From: Bdellovibrio sp.
GTDB lineage: Bacteria > Bdellovibrionota > UBA1018
Reading direction: 5' to 3'
NCBI GenBank assembly: GCA_016213345.1
Contig: JACRAO010000232.1
Span: 1 to 24,997 of the forward strand
DNA: 24,997 nt
In this document: positions 1 through 6,442 of the stretch, piece by piece
Numbering within the stretch: the stretch's first letter is position 1
How the letters are laid out: each line of letters opens with the position of its first letter
Made by a program: the position numbers and the translations under genes
The notes under the pieces: generated by a model
The model's database searches: none
What the model saw: only the letters and a program-made list of their open reading frames with translations
Told to the model about the DNA's origin: nothing

Positions 1-1
1 A

Positions 2-118
2 ACTCTTAGTAAAGCAGCGAGCCGCCATGCTATCCCTAAAAAAAGAGTCTCTCGAAAAATCGCCCGCCTTACACAGCTCATAAAAAAAGTAGCACCACAA
101 GCTTTGGTGAGTAAATAA
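2..118 (+). CDS. rpsT: 30S ribosomal protein S20, C-terminal part (5' end outside window)
   Basis: An open frame enters from the left edge and encodes the last 38 residues of a very basic protein, ending in TAA at 116-118. The residues include KAASRHAIPKKRVSRKIARL, which follows the usual C-terminal pattern of S20 (KAA, a short basic linker, then an R-K-x-x-R-L helix). S20 is a primary 16S rRNA-binding protein of the small subunit that supports early 30S assembly. The N-terminal half and the promoter lie outside the window. The gene converges on the secreted-protein gene at 198-1625. The fragment is short, so the call rests on motif memory rather than full-length comparison. Confidence 0.8.
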   Translation, partial: TLSKAASRHAIPKKRVSRKIARLTQLIKKVAPQALVSK

Positions 119-124
119 TCGAGT

Positions 125-166
125 AGGAGTGGCTGGTAATTGCCAGGAGATTACCCAAATACTCCT
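125..166. terminator. Two-tier hairpin between rpsT and the convergent gene
   Basis: AGGAGT (125-130) pairs with ACTCCT (161-166), and inside it GGTAAT (135-140) pairs with ATTACC (150-155). It sits 7 nt after the rpsT stop, in the gap between two convergent genes. There is no strong U-run on either strand, so it is either a weak or factor-assisted terminator or a 3'-end stabilising hairpin. Confidence 0.45.
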
Positions 167-197
167 GCGGAAAAACTAAGCTGAATAAAAATCCGCG

Positions 198-1625
198 CTA
201 CTGCAATAACTTAAAGCAAGCGGGGACAGCGGTAGTTGTTGAAAATAGATCGGGCCGCTTTCGACGAACGCCATCAGATAATAGCTTTGCGATTTTTTCA
301 CGGCTGATGTCTTTTTGCTCTTTGCCTGTTATAGCGCTTAAGTTTGTCCCATCCCAATCCAAACCTAATGCTTTTAATTCGTTAGGCGTGCAATCTCCGA
401 AATAATATTTAAAAATCCCTCCAAGCAGTACCGATGGTGCATTTACTTCTTTTACTAATTCGGCAACCGTAAAGGTTTCTCCTAGTCTTAATTTATTAGA
501 AGGGGATTTTATTCCTACTGGAACTGGACCTCCTAATAAAACCGCAAAATCTTGTGGGTGCTTTGGCTCTTTGAGGTCATAGGCGATGATTGGAGCTGTT
601 TGTGTTTGTACGGTTTGTGCTGGAGCCGGAGTTGAAGGAGGAAAAAGTGGGCGTATTATAAAATTTGTTGTAGGTGGAAATAAATTAGCTATGATCGTTT
701 TGAAAGAGACGTCAGGAGGGGTAATCTCTGAAAAAGAGTTATCTATCTGTACTCCAAGATTGCCTGTACTGTCGACTAAGAGCATTTGTTTATATCCGTG
801 GGGAGGATCCACTGCAAAAATGTTACCAAAACTCTTAGAAACAGGATCCCATTTAAACCGTACAAGTTTTGTTGTATTGACTGCAGCAGAACCAGGAATC
901 AAATTTGGGTTAGTGTGCAATCTCACCCACACGAAGTTTTCATTAGCAACAAACTCCTCTGCACCAAATAGTGTGCCAACACCATAGAGTCCATATCTTG
1001 AAAATTCTGTTGAGCTCACAGTATTTATTGTCCCATTATTTATTGTCCCACTAAAGCCCCCAGTAAATTTAAATATGATTAAAATTTCTTCTGTTAGCAC
1101 AGCAAGTGTATCTTGAGAAATCATTTGTGTTTGAACAACTTTTCCATATGAGGTTAGATCTAGACAAAATCTACCATTATGTGGAGTTTGTATAAATCCT
1201 TTGCGACCAGGAAGCGCTTCAAATAGAAAAAATTCTCCTATTTGGTCAACTGCTAGAATATGTGTAGAATCAAATTGGCAAATGGCCTGGAAATGCACCT
1301 GAGCAGAAACTGTCTCTGTAGAAGGCGAAGGAATAGTGTTTGTTAAATGTAATGAATTATTATCTAATAAAACCCAATATACATCTTGACCTGTAATGAC
1401 CATGTTTTTTATGTTTTGAAAATTATGAACAGGCCCAACAGCTCTCAACACCCTTGTATCTGGATTAAGTTCAAAGACTCTAAACCCATTGTATTGTTTG
1501 TCAACAACATAGGCAGGGTTTTGCAATGACGCCTGGACACCAGAACACAATATTGAAAATAATATACTTAAATACAATAAACTCACTAAGTGTGGCTTAT
1601 AACACTTCTGGACTAATAAAGTCAA
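198..1625 (-). CDS. Secreted protein of unknown function, possibly beta-propeller-like
   Basis: About 475 residues. The N-terminus has a hydrophobic stretch (LVSLLYLSILFSILCSG) and an A-x-A-like cleavage site (GVQA-S), so export by Sec and signal peptidase I is likely. The first 300 residues are rich in beta-type segments with repeated VYWVLLD / ILAVDQIGEFFLFE patterns, as in propeller proteins. A Pro/Thr-rich linker (PPSTPAPAQTVQTQT) leads to a C-terminal domain with three cysteines. The predicted start is TTG at 1625, directly abutting AGGAG, which is too close; GTG at residue 14 is an alternative. DNA near 1023-1052 holds a 15-bp tandem duplication, giving GTINNGTIN. I do not recognise a family; the propeller idea is inference. 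Confidence 0.7.
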   Translation of the reverse strand: MTLLVQKCYKPHLVSLLYLSILFSILCSGVQASLQNPAYVVDKQYNGFRVFELNPDTRVLRAVGPVHNFQNIKNMVITGQDVYWVLLDNNSLHLTNTIPSPSTETVSAQVHFQAICQFDSTHILAVDQIGEFFLFEALPGRKGFIQTPHNGRFCLDLTSYGKVVQTQMISQDTLAVLTEEILIIFKFTGGFSGTINNGTINTVSSTEFSRYGLYGVGTLFGAEEFVANENFVWVRLHTNPNLIPGSAAVNTTKLVRFKWDPVSKSFGNIFAVDPPHGYKQMLLVDSTGNLGVQIDNSFSEITPPDVSFKTIIANLFPPTTNFIIRPLFPPSTPAPAQTVQTQTAPIIAYDLKEPKHPQDFAVLLGGPVPVGIKSPSNKLRLGETFTVAELVKEVNAPSVLLGGIFKYYFGDCTPNELKALGLDWDGTNLSAITGKEQKDISREKIAKLLSDGVRRKRPDLFSTTTAVPACFKLLQ

Positions 1626-1671
1626 CTCCTATACAAGAACAGAAACTTTGACTACTCATCTGGTTATTCAA

Positions 1672-1692
1672 AAAAAACTATTCAAGTTTTTT
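1672..1692. terminator. AT-stem hairpin after DUF2442 gene (copy 1 of a repeated element)
   Basis: AAAAAACT (1672-1679), a 5-nt loop ATTCA, and AGTTTTTT (1685-1692) form a perfect 8-bp stem that reads with a U-run on both strands. It begins four bases beyond the TAG of the DUF2442 gene (1696-1698). It lies in a 24-nt identity (1672-1695) with 2463-2486, which ends the neighbouring toxin cassette. It would work as a bidirectional intrinsic terminator, though a weak one because the stem lacks GC. Confidence 0.5.
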
Positions 1693-1695
1693 CAA

Positions 1696-1944
1696 CTATG
1701 ATTTGAGTTGTTTTTTCCCAAGTTCGTACAAAAACTCTGGAGCAAAATCAGCTCCGTTGTCCCAAGTCAGAGTGTCTAGCTCAGGATGAACTAAAAATTT
1801 TGAAAAAAGGTTTAAATTTTTAAGCGGCAAAAAAATCTCACCTTCTAGATGATTTGTAAGATCAACAGAAAACTTTTCCCCCGAATTAAAAGTTAGTTTT
1901 ATTCGATACCCGTTTTCATGTATTGCTTTTATTACGTAATGCAT
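1696..1944 (-). CDS. DUF2442 domain protein
   Basis: About 82 residues from the internal ATG at 1944 (MHYVIKAIHENGYRIKLTF). I prefer this start because it lies 14 nt after the stop of the DUF4160 gene and matches the family's N-terminus; the longer frame to 2013 would overlap DUF4160 by over 50 nt. Family features seen are the early strand with YRIKLTFNSGEKFSVDL, the middle F-L-P-L segment, and the late LDTLTWDNGADFAPEFLYE, typical of DUF2442. DUF2442 proteins are usually encoded next to DUF4160 proteins, a pair often proposed to be toxin-antitoxin-like. No activity can be assigned from sequence. It ends in TAG followed by a hairpin. Confidence 0.82.
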   Translation of the reverse strand: MHYVIKAIHENGYRIKLTFNSGEKFSVDLTNHLEGEIFLPLKNLNLFSKFLVHPELDTLTWDNGADFAPEFLYELGKKQLKS

Positions 1945-1958
1945 AATAAATTCTCGAA

Positions 1959-2219
1959 TTACTCTAATGGTGAAATAGGTTTCAATTGTTTTTTCTTCAT
2001 GGCCAGCACCCAATCTTCCATTAATTCAGCCCTGTGTTCAAATGCCCACTCAAGAACCAAAGTAAGCACTCTTTTAGGAAGTTGTCCTTCAATAACATTT
2101 AAATCAGCAATAGACAATTTAGCCCTAAAATCATTATAACGGACATGAAAATGCGGCGGCGCATGGTCATTATAAAAAATTGTAACTACAATTCCAAAAA
2201 AACGCGAAATCTCGGGCAA
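1959..2219 (-). CDS. DUF4160 domain protein
   Basis: 86 residues. It starts with TTG at 2219, supported by a strong Shine-Dalgarno-like GAGAGGGG upstream; the family's usual opening (MPxISRFxGI) is present as MPEISRFFGIVVTIF. The diagnostic core YNDHAPPHFHVRYN and the later ALRLVLEWAxxHRxEL-type helix (here VLTLVLEWAFEHRAELMEDW) are clear. The conserved HxPPHFH histidines suggest metal or nucleic-acid contact, but this is inference. The gene is first in a two-gene unit with DUF2442, 14 nt apart. The pair may be a toxin-antitoxin-like module; which partner would be toxic is not known to me. Confidence 0.85.
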   Translation of the reverse strand: MPEISRFFGIVVTIFYNDHAPPHFHVRYNDFRAKLSIADLNVIEGQLPKRVLTLVLEWAFEHRAELMEDWVLAMKKKQLKPISPLE

Positions 2220-2462
2220 TCAATTCCCCTCTCTTTGAAATGAAGTTTACCCGATCATATTAATATTTTCAATACATAACAAAAAAACTCATATTTTTCT
2301 TTGTTTTAAAAGTCGCGCTAGGTGGGAATCAGGCTTTGTTTTATTGTAACTCACGCTCCTTAATTCGCAGCATCAAGTCAGCGTAATCATTCAGTTCATA
2401 GAAAAATATACCATTACCAATCTGCAATAGTTAAGAATATTACTAAAAACAACTCCGTTATG
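2220..2462. other. Intergenic gap with possible gene remnant
   Basis: The 243-nt gap between two minus-strand cassettes holds no complete gene. On the minus strand a short open stretch (2341-2430) ends in TAA and reads like the C-terminus of a protein (IGNGIFFYELNDYADLMLRI, then KERELQ). It has no start codon and a stop directly upstream, so it is at most a remnant. The part nearest 2219 should carry the DUF4160 promoter; I see no strong consensus. Confidence 0.25.
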
Positions 2463-2483
2463 AAAAAACTATTCAAGTTTTTT
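2463..2483. terminator. AT-stem hairpin at end of zeta cassette (copy 2 of repeated element)
   Basis: AAAAAACT (2463-2470) and AGTTTTTT (2476-2483) flank the same ATTCA loop as at 1672-1692. Here the hairpin overlaps the last codons and the TAG of the small gene at 2469-2645: the repeat encodes its C-terminal LKKLE-stop. Its placement at the end of the cassette and the U-run fit a terminator. Confidence 0.5.
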
Positions 2484-2645
2484 CAATTCCTTATTTAGCT
2501 GTTTCACTAAATCACCAAAAGTTTCCTTCAAAAATTTCTGTCTTTCCTTATAGCGTCTTTTTTTATCGGCTACGATTTTTGGAAATCGGTTTAAGGCTTT
2601 TTTAATATCTCTCAATAGCTGTTTTTCTTCAGATATTGTTCCCAT
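2469..2645 (-). CDS. 58-residue basic helical protein, candidate antitoxin of the zeta-like toxin
   Basis: A short frame reads MGTISEEKQLLRDIKKALNR, then a middle rich in Lys/Arg (IVADKKRRYKERQKF), then an amphipathic end (DLVKQLNKELKKLE). It is predicted almost wholly alpha-helical and may form a coiled coil. The ATG at 2645 lies inside the last codons of the zeta-like gene, a 17-nt overlap that strongly suggests translational coupling. A small partner gene next to a zeta-family kinase is typical of toxin-antitoxin pairs, although in the classical epsilon-zeta system the antitoxin comes first. I recognise no named antitoxin family. Its existence as a gene is supported by the overlap, reading-frame integrity and terminal hairpin; its role is inference. 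Confidence 0.6.
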   Translation of the reverse strand: MGTISEEKQLLRDIKKALNRFPKIVADKKRRYKERQKFLKETFGDLVKQLNKELKKLE

Positions 2646-3237
2646 TTTGTTTTCCCTTGAGGAATTTTACTTCAAATTTTTTCTGATCTTCTTGGTTCAG
2701 ATTTTCAAACGAAGCCTTAGAGTGAATCAGTGTAGGTTTAGTTTCTGTATTATCAAAAATAAACCAATGATCACAAAGATTTCTATAAAAATTCCAAAAA
2801 TTATAAAAAGATCGTGGAAATCGTCTGAGAACAATAGCCTTTGGAACAAAATGTCCACCAGATATAACTCGTGCTTTTATTCTTTTTAGGTTTTCTGAAA
2901 CATTTTTAAGAAAAATAAAATAAATGGTAATTTTATATTTTTTCATTCGAGCTTCTTCAAGCATACGAATCCATGTTTTCCCTGAAAGCGTGCTTTCGAA
3001 AGAAAAGCTTTCTTTTTTCTCTAATGAGCCACGAATAGCTTCAATCATAATTCGTCCCGCATGGATGGCAGCTTTTTCTATAGCCATGGGGGATATGCCA
3101 CTAGCAATCGTGTCAGAATTAATAAAAATGGAACTCCTATTTTGTAAAAAAGACTCCGCAAAAGTTGTTTTTCCGCTTCCATTGGGCCCGGCAACAATCT
3201 GAATAGTCCTATTTTGAAAAGTTTTTTTTCCCATCAT
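2629..3237 (-). CDS. Zeta-toxin-like P-loop kinase
   Basis: 202 residues. Walker A is GPNGSGKT at residues 17-24, preceded by the beta-strand TIQIVA. An Asp in INSDTIASGI (about residue 42) sits where zeta-family kinases place the catalytic/substrate-binding Asp, and SFESTLSGKTW follows, as in the predicted ABC-type ATPase/zeta group (COG4185-like). A basic lid with R-R-F-P-R-S-F-Y-N follows at about residue 138. Family members phosphorylate UDP-N-acetylglucosamine or other sugar nucleotides and block cell-wall synthesis; whether this one does is unknown. It starts 45 nt after holA, so it may be cotranscribed with lptE-holA, and it overlaps the 58-residue candidate antitoxin by 17 nt. Confidence 0.85.
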   Translation of the reverse strand: MMGKKTFQNRTIQIVAGPNGSGKTTFAESFLQNRSSIFINSDTIASGISPMAIEKAAIHAGRIMIEAIRGSLEKKESFSFESTLSGKTWIRMLEEARMKKYKITIYFIFLKNVSENLKRIKARVISGGHFVPKAIVLRRFPRSFYNFWNFYRNLCDHWFIFDNTETKPTLIHSKASFENLNQEDQKKFEVKFLKGKQNGNNI

Positions 3238-3240
3238 TCA

Positions 3241-3251
3241 TAATGACATTA
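3241..3251. promoter_or_regulatory. 11-bp palindrome before the zeta-like gene
   Basis: TAATGACATTA is a perfect palindrome (TAATG-A-CATTA) 3 nt upstream of the first ATG of the zeta-like gene. Autoregulated toxin-antitoxin operons often carry an operator here. It is AT-rich and could arise by chance; no clear -35/-10 pair was found. Confidence 0.3.
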
Positions 3252-3282
3252 ACACACTAAGGCTTGTGACAAAACAAAAACC

Positions 3283-4269
3283 CTATCTACAATACCGAAT
3301 CACGAGATTCGTCCACAACCCCAACGGCAAACGTGGAGTCTGTTTAGTACTAAAATCAAGTTCAAATAAACTTTTATGAAGATCCATAACTTCGTCCAAT
3401 GTCCAAAAGCAACTCCAGCGGTTTAAACGATCATGCAGATATGGATTAAACTTGCCCTTTATATTATTAAAGGAATCCTTTTGTGAAAGTTTCAATATAA
3501 AATGCCTTAAATTCCAAGCAATAAGCCCTAAAAGTGGGATCGACTCTTCTGGTTGATTGGCAAACTGTCCAACCTGCTGAAGCGATTTTTGTAAATCTCG
3601 TTGAAAAAAACTCTCCAAAAACTGATCACTTTTCCACATTCCTTCATTTACACTTAACAAATTTTTGTCTGCCTCTGCACATGTGCTATTTAAAAGAAAA
3701 AGTTTTTCCAGTTCTTTTTCTAAAATACTCAAATTCCATGGATCAAAAGAACGTAAATTTAAAACTTCATCTGCAGATAATTTCATACCTTTTAGCTTTG
3801 CCAAATAGGCAATCCAAGCCTCTCTTTCTCCCTCAGATACTTCTTCACAAGGAACTAAGGCAGCTTTTTCTAATAATGTTTTAGAAAACTTTTTTCGTTG
3901 ATCAAGATCTCTGGCAATAAAAACACAAACATATGGAACATCCTTTGTCCATGGTGGACCCATAAGTTCTTCTAAACACTCCGGGTCCTTAATTAAATGT
4001 GCTTCGCGTACAAGTAAAAATCGTGTTCCTCCACCAAAAGTTAAATTTTTTGCAGCATCAATCAGAGTAGCAGCCTCAGTCTCAGAAGCGTAAAAAATAT
4101 CTTCATTTAAAAACGAAAAAGAAGAACTAGAAATTTTTTGTATTGTTTGCTTAATCCTATGAACCAATTCGCGAACTTTTAACTCTTCTCCCCCATAAAG
4201 CCAATACAGTGGGCGCAGGATGTTTTTTTCTAATTCCCCTTGAATTAACTTTAACTCTAATTTTGGCAT
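3283..4269 (-). CDS. holA: DNA polymerase III subunit delta
   Basis: 328 residues, close to the usual 330-345. The opening PLYWLYGGEELKVRELVHRI matches the delta signature (LYGxEx-hydrophobic-xxE) at the start of the AAA+-like domain. The middle segment RFLLVREAHLIKDPE resembles the Walker-B-position strand of clamp-loader folds, followed by KKFSKTLLEKAALVPCEEVS and the conserved basic-to-acidic C-terminal helical collar (SIPLLGLIAWNLRHFILKL). Delta is the clamp-loader wrench that opens the beta sliding clamp. It follows lptE with a 3-nt gap, the classical lptE-holA order. Walker A is absent, as expected for delta. Confidence 0.93.
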   Translation of the reverse strand: MPKLELKLIQGELEKNILRPLYWLYGGEELKVRELVHRIKQTIQKISSSSFSFLNEDIFYASETEAATLIDAAKNLTFGGGTRFLLVREAHLIKDPECLEELMGPPWTKDVPYVCVFIARDLDQRKKFSKTLLEKAALVPCEEVSEGEREAWIAYLAKLKGMKLSADEVLNLRSFDPWNLSILEKELEKLFLLNSTCAEADKNLLSVNEGMWKSDQFLESFFQRDLQKSLQQVGQFANQPEESIPLLGLIAWNLRHFILKLSQKDSFNNIKGKFNPYLHDRLNRWSCFWTLDEVMDLHKSLFELDFSTKQTPRLPLGLWTNLVIRYCR

Positions 4270-4272
4270 TGC

Positions 4273-4893
4273 CTAAAATCTCCAATATATTGACTCATAC
4301 AAATCACGCACTATGCCTTCCGCCAAATCACCAAGAGCTCTATCAAATTCACTTTCATTAATATGTGTTGCGGTTGTACCAAAGACATCTAAGCGATTAG
4401 TAGCAGGAAAACCTTTTGAGGAAGAAAACTGGGAACCCCAAAGCGACTTCCCTTCTTTTTTGTCTTTGTACTCTAAGAGTGTAAATTGACAGTTAAGTGA
4501 TGCTGTGTATGATGTTGCAACAGCCAAACCTTGAAATCTTTTTTCTGGAGGTAAAATAGTGTTTTCTAAAAAACCAGCCACATCAGTCATTCCGCCAGCT
4601 ACATAATTTGCTTGTGTCACTACACCAATTAATAACGCATCTGCATTTTCTTGACTGCTCACTAGTTCAACATTTTTCTGTAACGAAAACTTTTTAAGCA
4701 AAGCGTTATAAACCAGGTTTTCTACTCCTGGTTTGTAGGAATTATTAACCATAGGTTTCACATAGATACGATTTACTGTTTGAAGTCCAAACGTAGCTTT
4801 GCTTGTTCGTTGAAACGTATATCCACAGCTAGTTGCTAACACAGCTAAAAAGCATACAATAATCGTTATTTTAAGACGCATTCTCATATACAT
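4273..4893 (-). CDS. lptE: LPS-assembly lipoprotein LptE-like
   Basis: About 206 residues from the ATG at 4893. The N-terminus is a lipoprotein signal: basic start (MRMRLK), hydrophobic core (ITIIVCFLAVLATS) and lipobox LATSC followed by GYTFQ. After the Cys, the Gly-Tyr-x-F motif and the NRIYVKPMVNNSYKPGVENL segment match the LptE/RlpB pattern. LptE plugs the LptD barrel in the outer membrane and delivers lipopolysaccharide to the surface. The frame can be extended to TTG at 4932, but that adds a stray hydrophobic stretch ahead of the signal peptide, so I reject it; ATG at 4887 or 4881 is also possible. Adjacency to holA supports the call. Confidence 0.82.
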   Translation of the reverse strand: MYMRMRLKITIIVCFLAVLATSCGYTFQRTSKATFGLQTVNRIYVKPMVNNSYKPGVENLVYNALLKKFSLQKNVELVSSQENADALLIGVVTQANYVAGGMTDVAGFLENTILPPEKRFQGLAVATSYTASLNCQFTLLEYKDKKEGKSLWGSQFSSSKGFPATNRLDVFGTTATHINESEFDRALGDLAEGIVRDLYESIYWRF

Positions 4894-4947
4894 ATTGGGA
4901 CTAAAAAAACTTGGCAAGAGAAAAACAAACAAGTAACCTAAGCTAAT

Positions 4948-5244
4948 ATGTCGTTTGATTCATTAAGAAATATTTTAACGCAGATTAAAGCAAAATACCC
5001 TTCTTTTAAAAAAAGAGTTGAGGAATCAGAAGCAGTACTTAAGTGGGAACAAATAATGGGCCCACAAATAGCCAAGCACTCTAAAGCTAGAAATATTTCC
5101 AGGGATATCCTATTTGTAGAGGTGGACCATTCTATTTGGAAATCCGAGCTGCATCATCGCAAACATCAAATCTTAACCTTACTCAATGAAAACACTCCTA
5201 ATAATATTAAAGATATTATGTTTGTGGATAAAAGAACGTACTAG
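4948..5244 (+). CDS. dciA: DciA-family (DUF721) protein, replicative helicase loader
   Basis: 98 residues, typical for the DUF721 domain alone. The core EAVLKWEQIMGPQIAKHSKA matches the family's W-x-x-I-x-G-x-x-I-A-x-H/x-T motif, followed by ILFVEVDHSIWKSELHHRK, the family's strand-plus-W-x-x-E-L-x motif. DciA is the common bacterial helicase operator that takes the place of DnaC, loading DnaB at the origin. It is divergent from lptE, sharing a roughly 54-nt promoter gap, and its TAG stop is immediately followed by the end of the convergent gene at 5245, leaving no room for a terminator. Confidence 0.85.
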   Translation: MSFDSLRNILTQIKAKYPSFKKRVEESEAVLKWEQIMGPQIAKHSKARNISRDILFVEVDHSIWKSELHHRKHQILTLLNENTPNNIKDIMFVDKRTY

Positions 5245-5652
5245 TCAAAAACGCAATTTCCCCATGAGTCTTAAAGTTGCTACAAAAAGCACAATGACAA
5301 AAATAAGTAAAATCCACCTTGCCGCTATTAAAAAAGGTTGTCTTACAAAAGTACGAGTATATACTGTGGTTTCATTATTTTTTATATTTTTATTGGCAGT
5401 GCTCATCAAAAGTGTTGTTTCAGTTTCTGTGCGCTCATCATCCTTTAGTTTGGGCAAACGCCAGAGCTGTAGCTCAACACTTAAATATTTAAGAACCTCT
5501 TCCCTATCACTTAATGAAAACCAATACTCATTGGCCTGACTGATTTCGTCTTCTAAAGAAAGTTTTCCATGTGCAATTAACTCCAAAGTTTGAGCCTTCG
5601 TATAAGGTCCAAGTATAAAACCCTGTTGTGTTCGAACCAGCCACTGATCCAT
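5245..5652 (-). CDS. GYF-like domain protein with C-terminal membrane anchor
   Basis: 135 residues. The N-terminal half (WLVRTQQGFILGPYTKAQTL, then LIAHGKLSLEDEIS and EYWFSL) fits the bacterial GYF_2 pattern: W at the first strand, GP-Y/F, a helix, then an acidic segment and a second aromatic patch. A charged/polar linker follows, then one membrane segment (ILLIFVIVLFVATLRL) near residues 113-128, ending in a short basic tail. It lies 4 nt downstream of the mlaF-type gene, so it is the last gene of that operon. A related GYF arrangement occurs in the PilZ protein at 15927-16805. GYF_2 domains are thought to bind proline-rich or other peptides; the partner is unknown. Confidence 0.7.
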   Translation of the reverse strand: MDQWLVRTQQGFILGPYTKAQTLELIAHGKLSLEDEISQANEYWFSLSDREEVLKYLSVELQLWRLPKLKDDERTETETTLLMSTANKNIKNNETTVYTRTFVRQPFLIAARWILLIFVIVLFVATLRLMGKLRF

Positions 5653-5656
5653 AAAC

Positions 5657-6442
5657 TCACTGCCTAAGCGCCAACACTGTACGCTCCTCTGCTTTTAAAA
5701 ATCCACAAATTGCCGGGTGTGTTGCATTTCTAAATTCTTCAGGTGTTCCCCAAAAAACAATTTCGCCATTGTGTAAAAAAGCAATAAAATCTGCCAATAA
5801 AAGCGCAGAAGGAATATCATGGCTAATTACAATCGACGTAAGCCTGAGTTCTCTTTTTAATTTTTCTATAAGTTCATCTACTGTTGTACGCGTGACAGGA
5901 TCAAGCCCAGTTGTAGGTTCATCATAAAGCAAAATAGATGGCTCCCGAATAATAGCACGTGCTAACCCAACTCTTTTCCTCATGCCTCCAGAAAGTTCAT
6001 TTGGATATTTATCATACCCTGTAGTCATTCCTAATATACTAAGAGATTTTGTAACTTTCTCAGTAATCTTTGACTCAGGCATTTTCGTATGTTCTCGTAA
6101 TGGGAAAGCTACATTTTCAAAAATATTCATGTCGTCAAAAAGAGCAGCATTCTGAAAAAGCATTCCAAACACAAGTCTATGATCTGCTAATTTTTTCCCC
6201 TTAAGTTTTGTAATATCCTGGCCTGACACCCAAACTTCACCAGAATCTGGTTTTAACAAACCTAAAATATGTTTCAATAAAACTGATTTTCCTGCACCCG
6301 AAGATCCTAAAATCTATGTTAGTTTTCCCTTCGGGAAATCCAAGCTTACGCCCTTTAAAACAACATCTCGCCCGCCACGAAAAGTTTTATAAACATTTTG
6401 AAGACAAATCACCGAACCTGGGGGCTTGTTAACTTCAGACAT
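5657..6442 (-). pseudogene. mlaF: MlaF-type ABC transporter ATPase interrupted by an in-frame UAG
   Basis: The frame from ATG at 6442 codes for 261 residues, the normal MlaF length, but codon 43 is TAG (6314-6316). Before it: a normal ABC start (VICLQNVYKTFRGGRDVVLK, then GVSLDFPKGKLT). After it: ILGSSGAGKS (Walker A), the Q-loop region FQNAALFDDMNIFENVAFPL typical of MlaF, LSGGM signature, Walker B ILLYDEP, GLDP and the switch His (SHDIP), all intact. MlaF powers phospholipid transport between the membranes. ATG overlaps the alr stop by 8 nt (translational coupling) and the next gene starts 4 nt after its end. A TTG at 6277 would restart only after Walker A. No mlaE or mlaD is nearby. It could be a recent nonsense mutation, a suppressed codon or a sequence error. 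Confidence 0.85.

Noticed and set aside
2341..2430. Short minus-strand stretch resembling a protein C-terminus
   Set aside because: It has no start codon and an immediate upstream stop; too short to support more than a remnant.
4894..4932. Longer lptE start at TTG 4932
   Set aside because: It adds a second hydrophobic stretch ahead of a complete lipoprotein signal.
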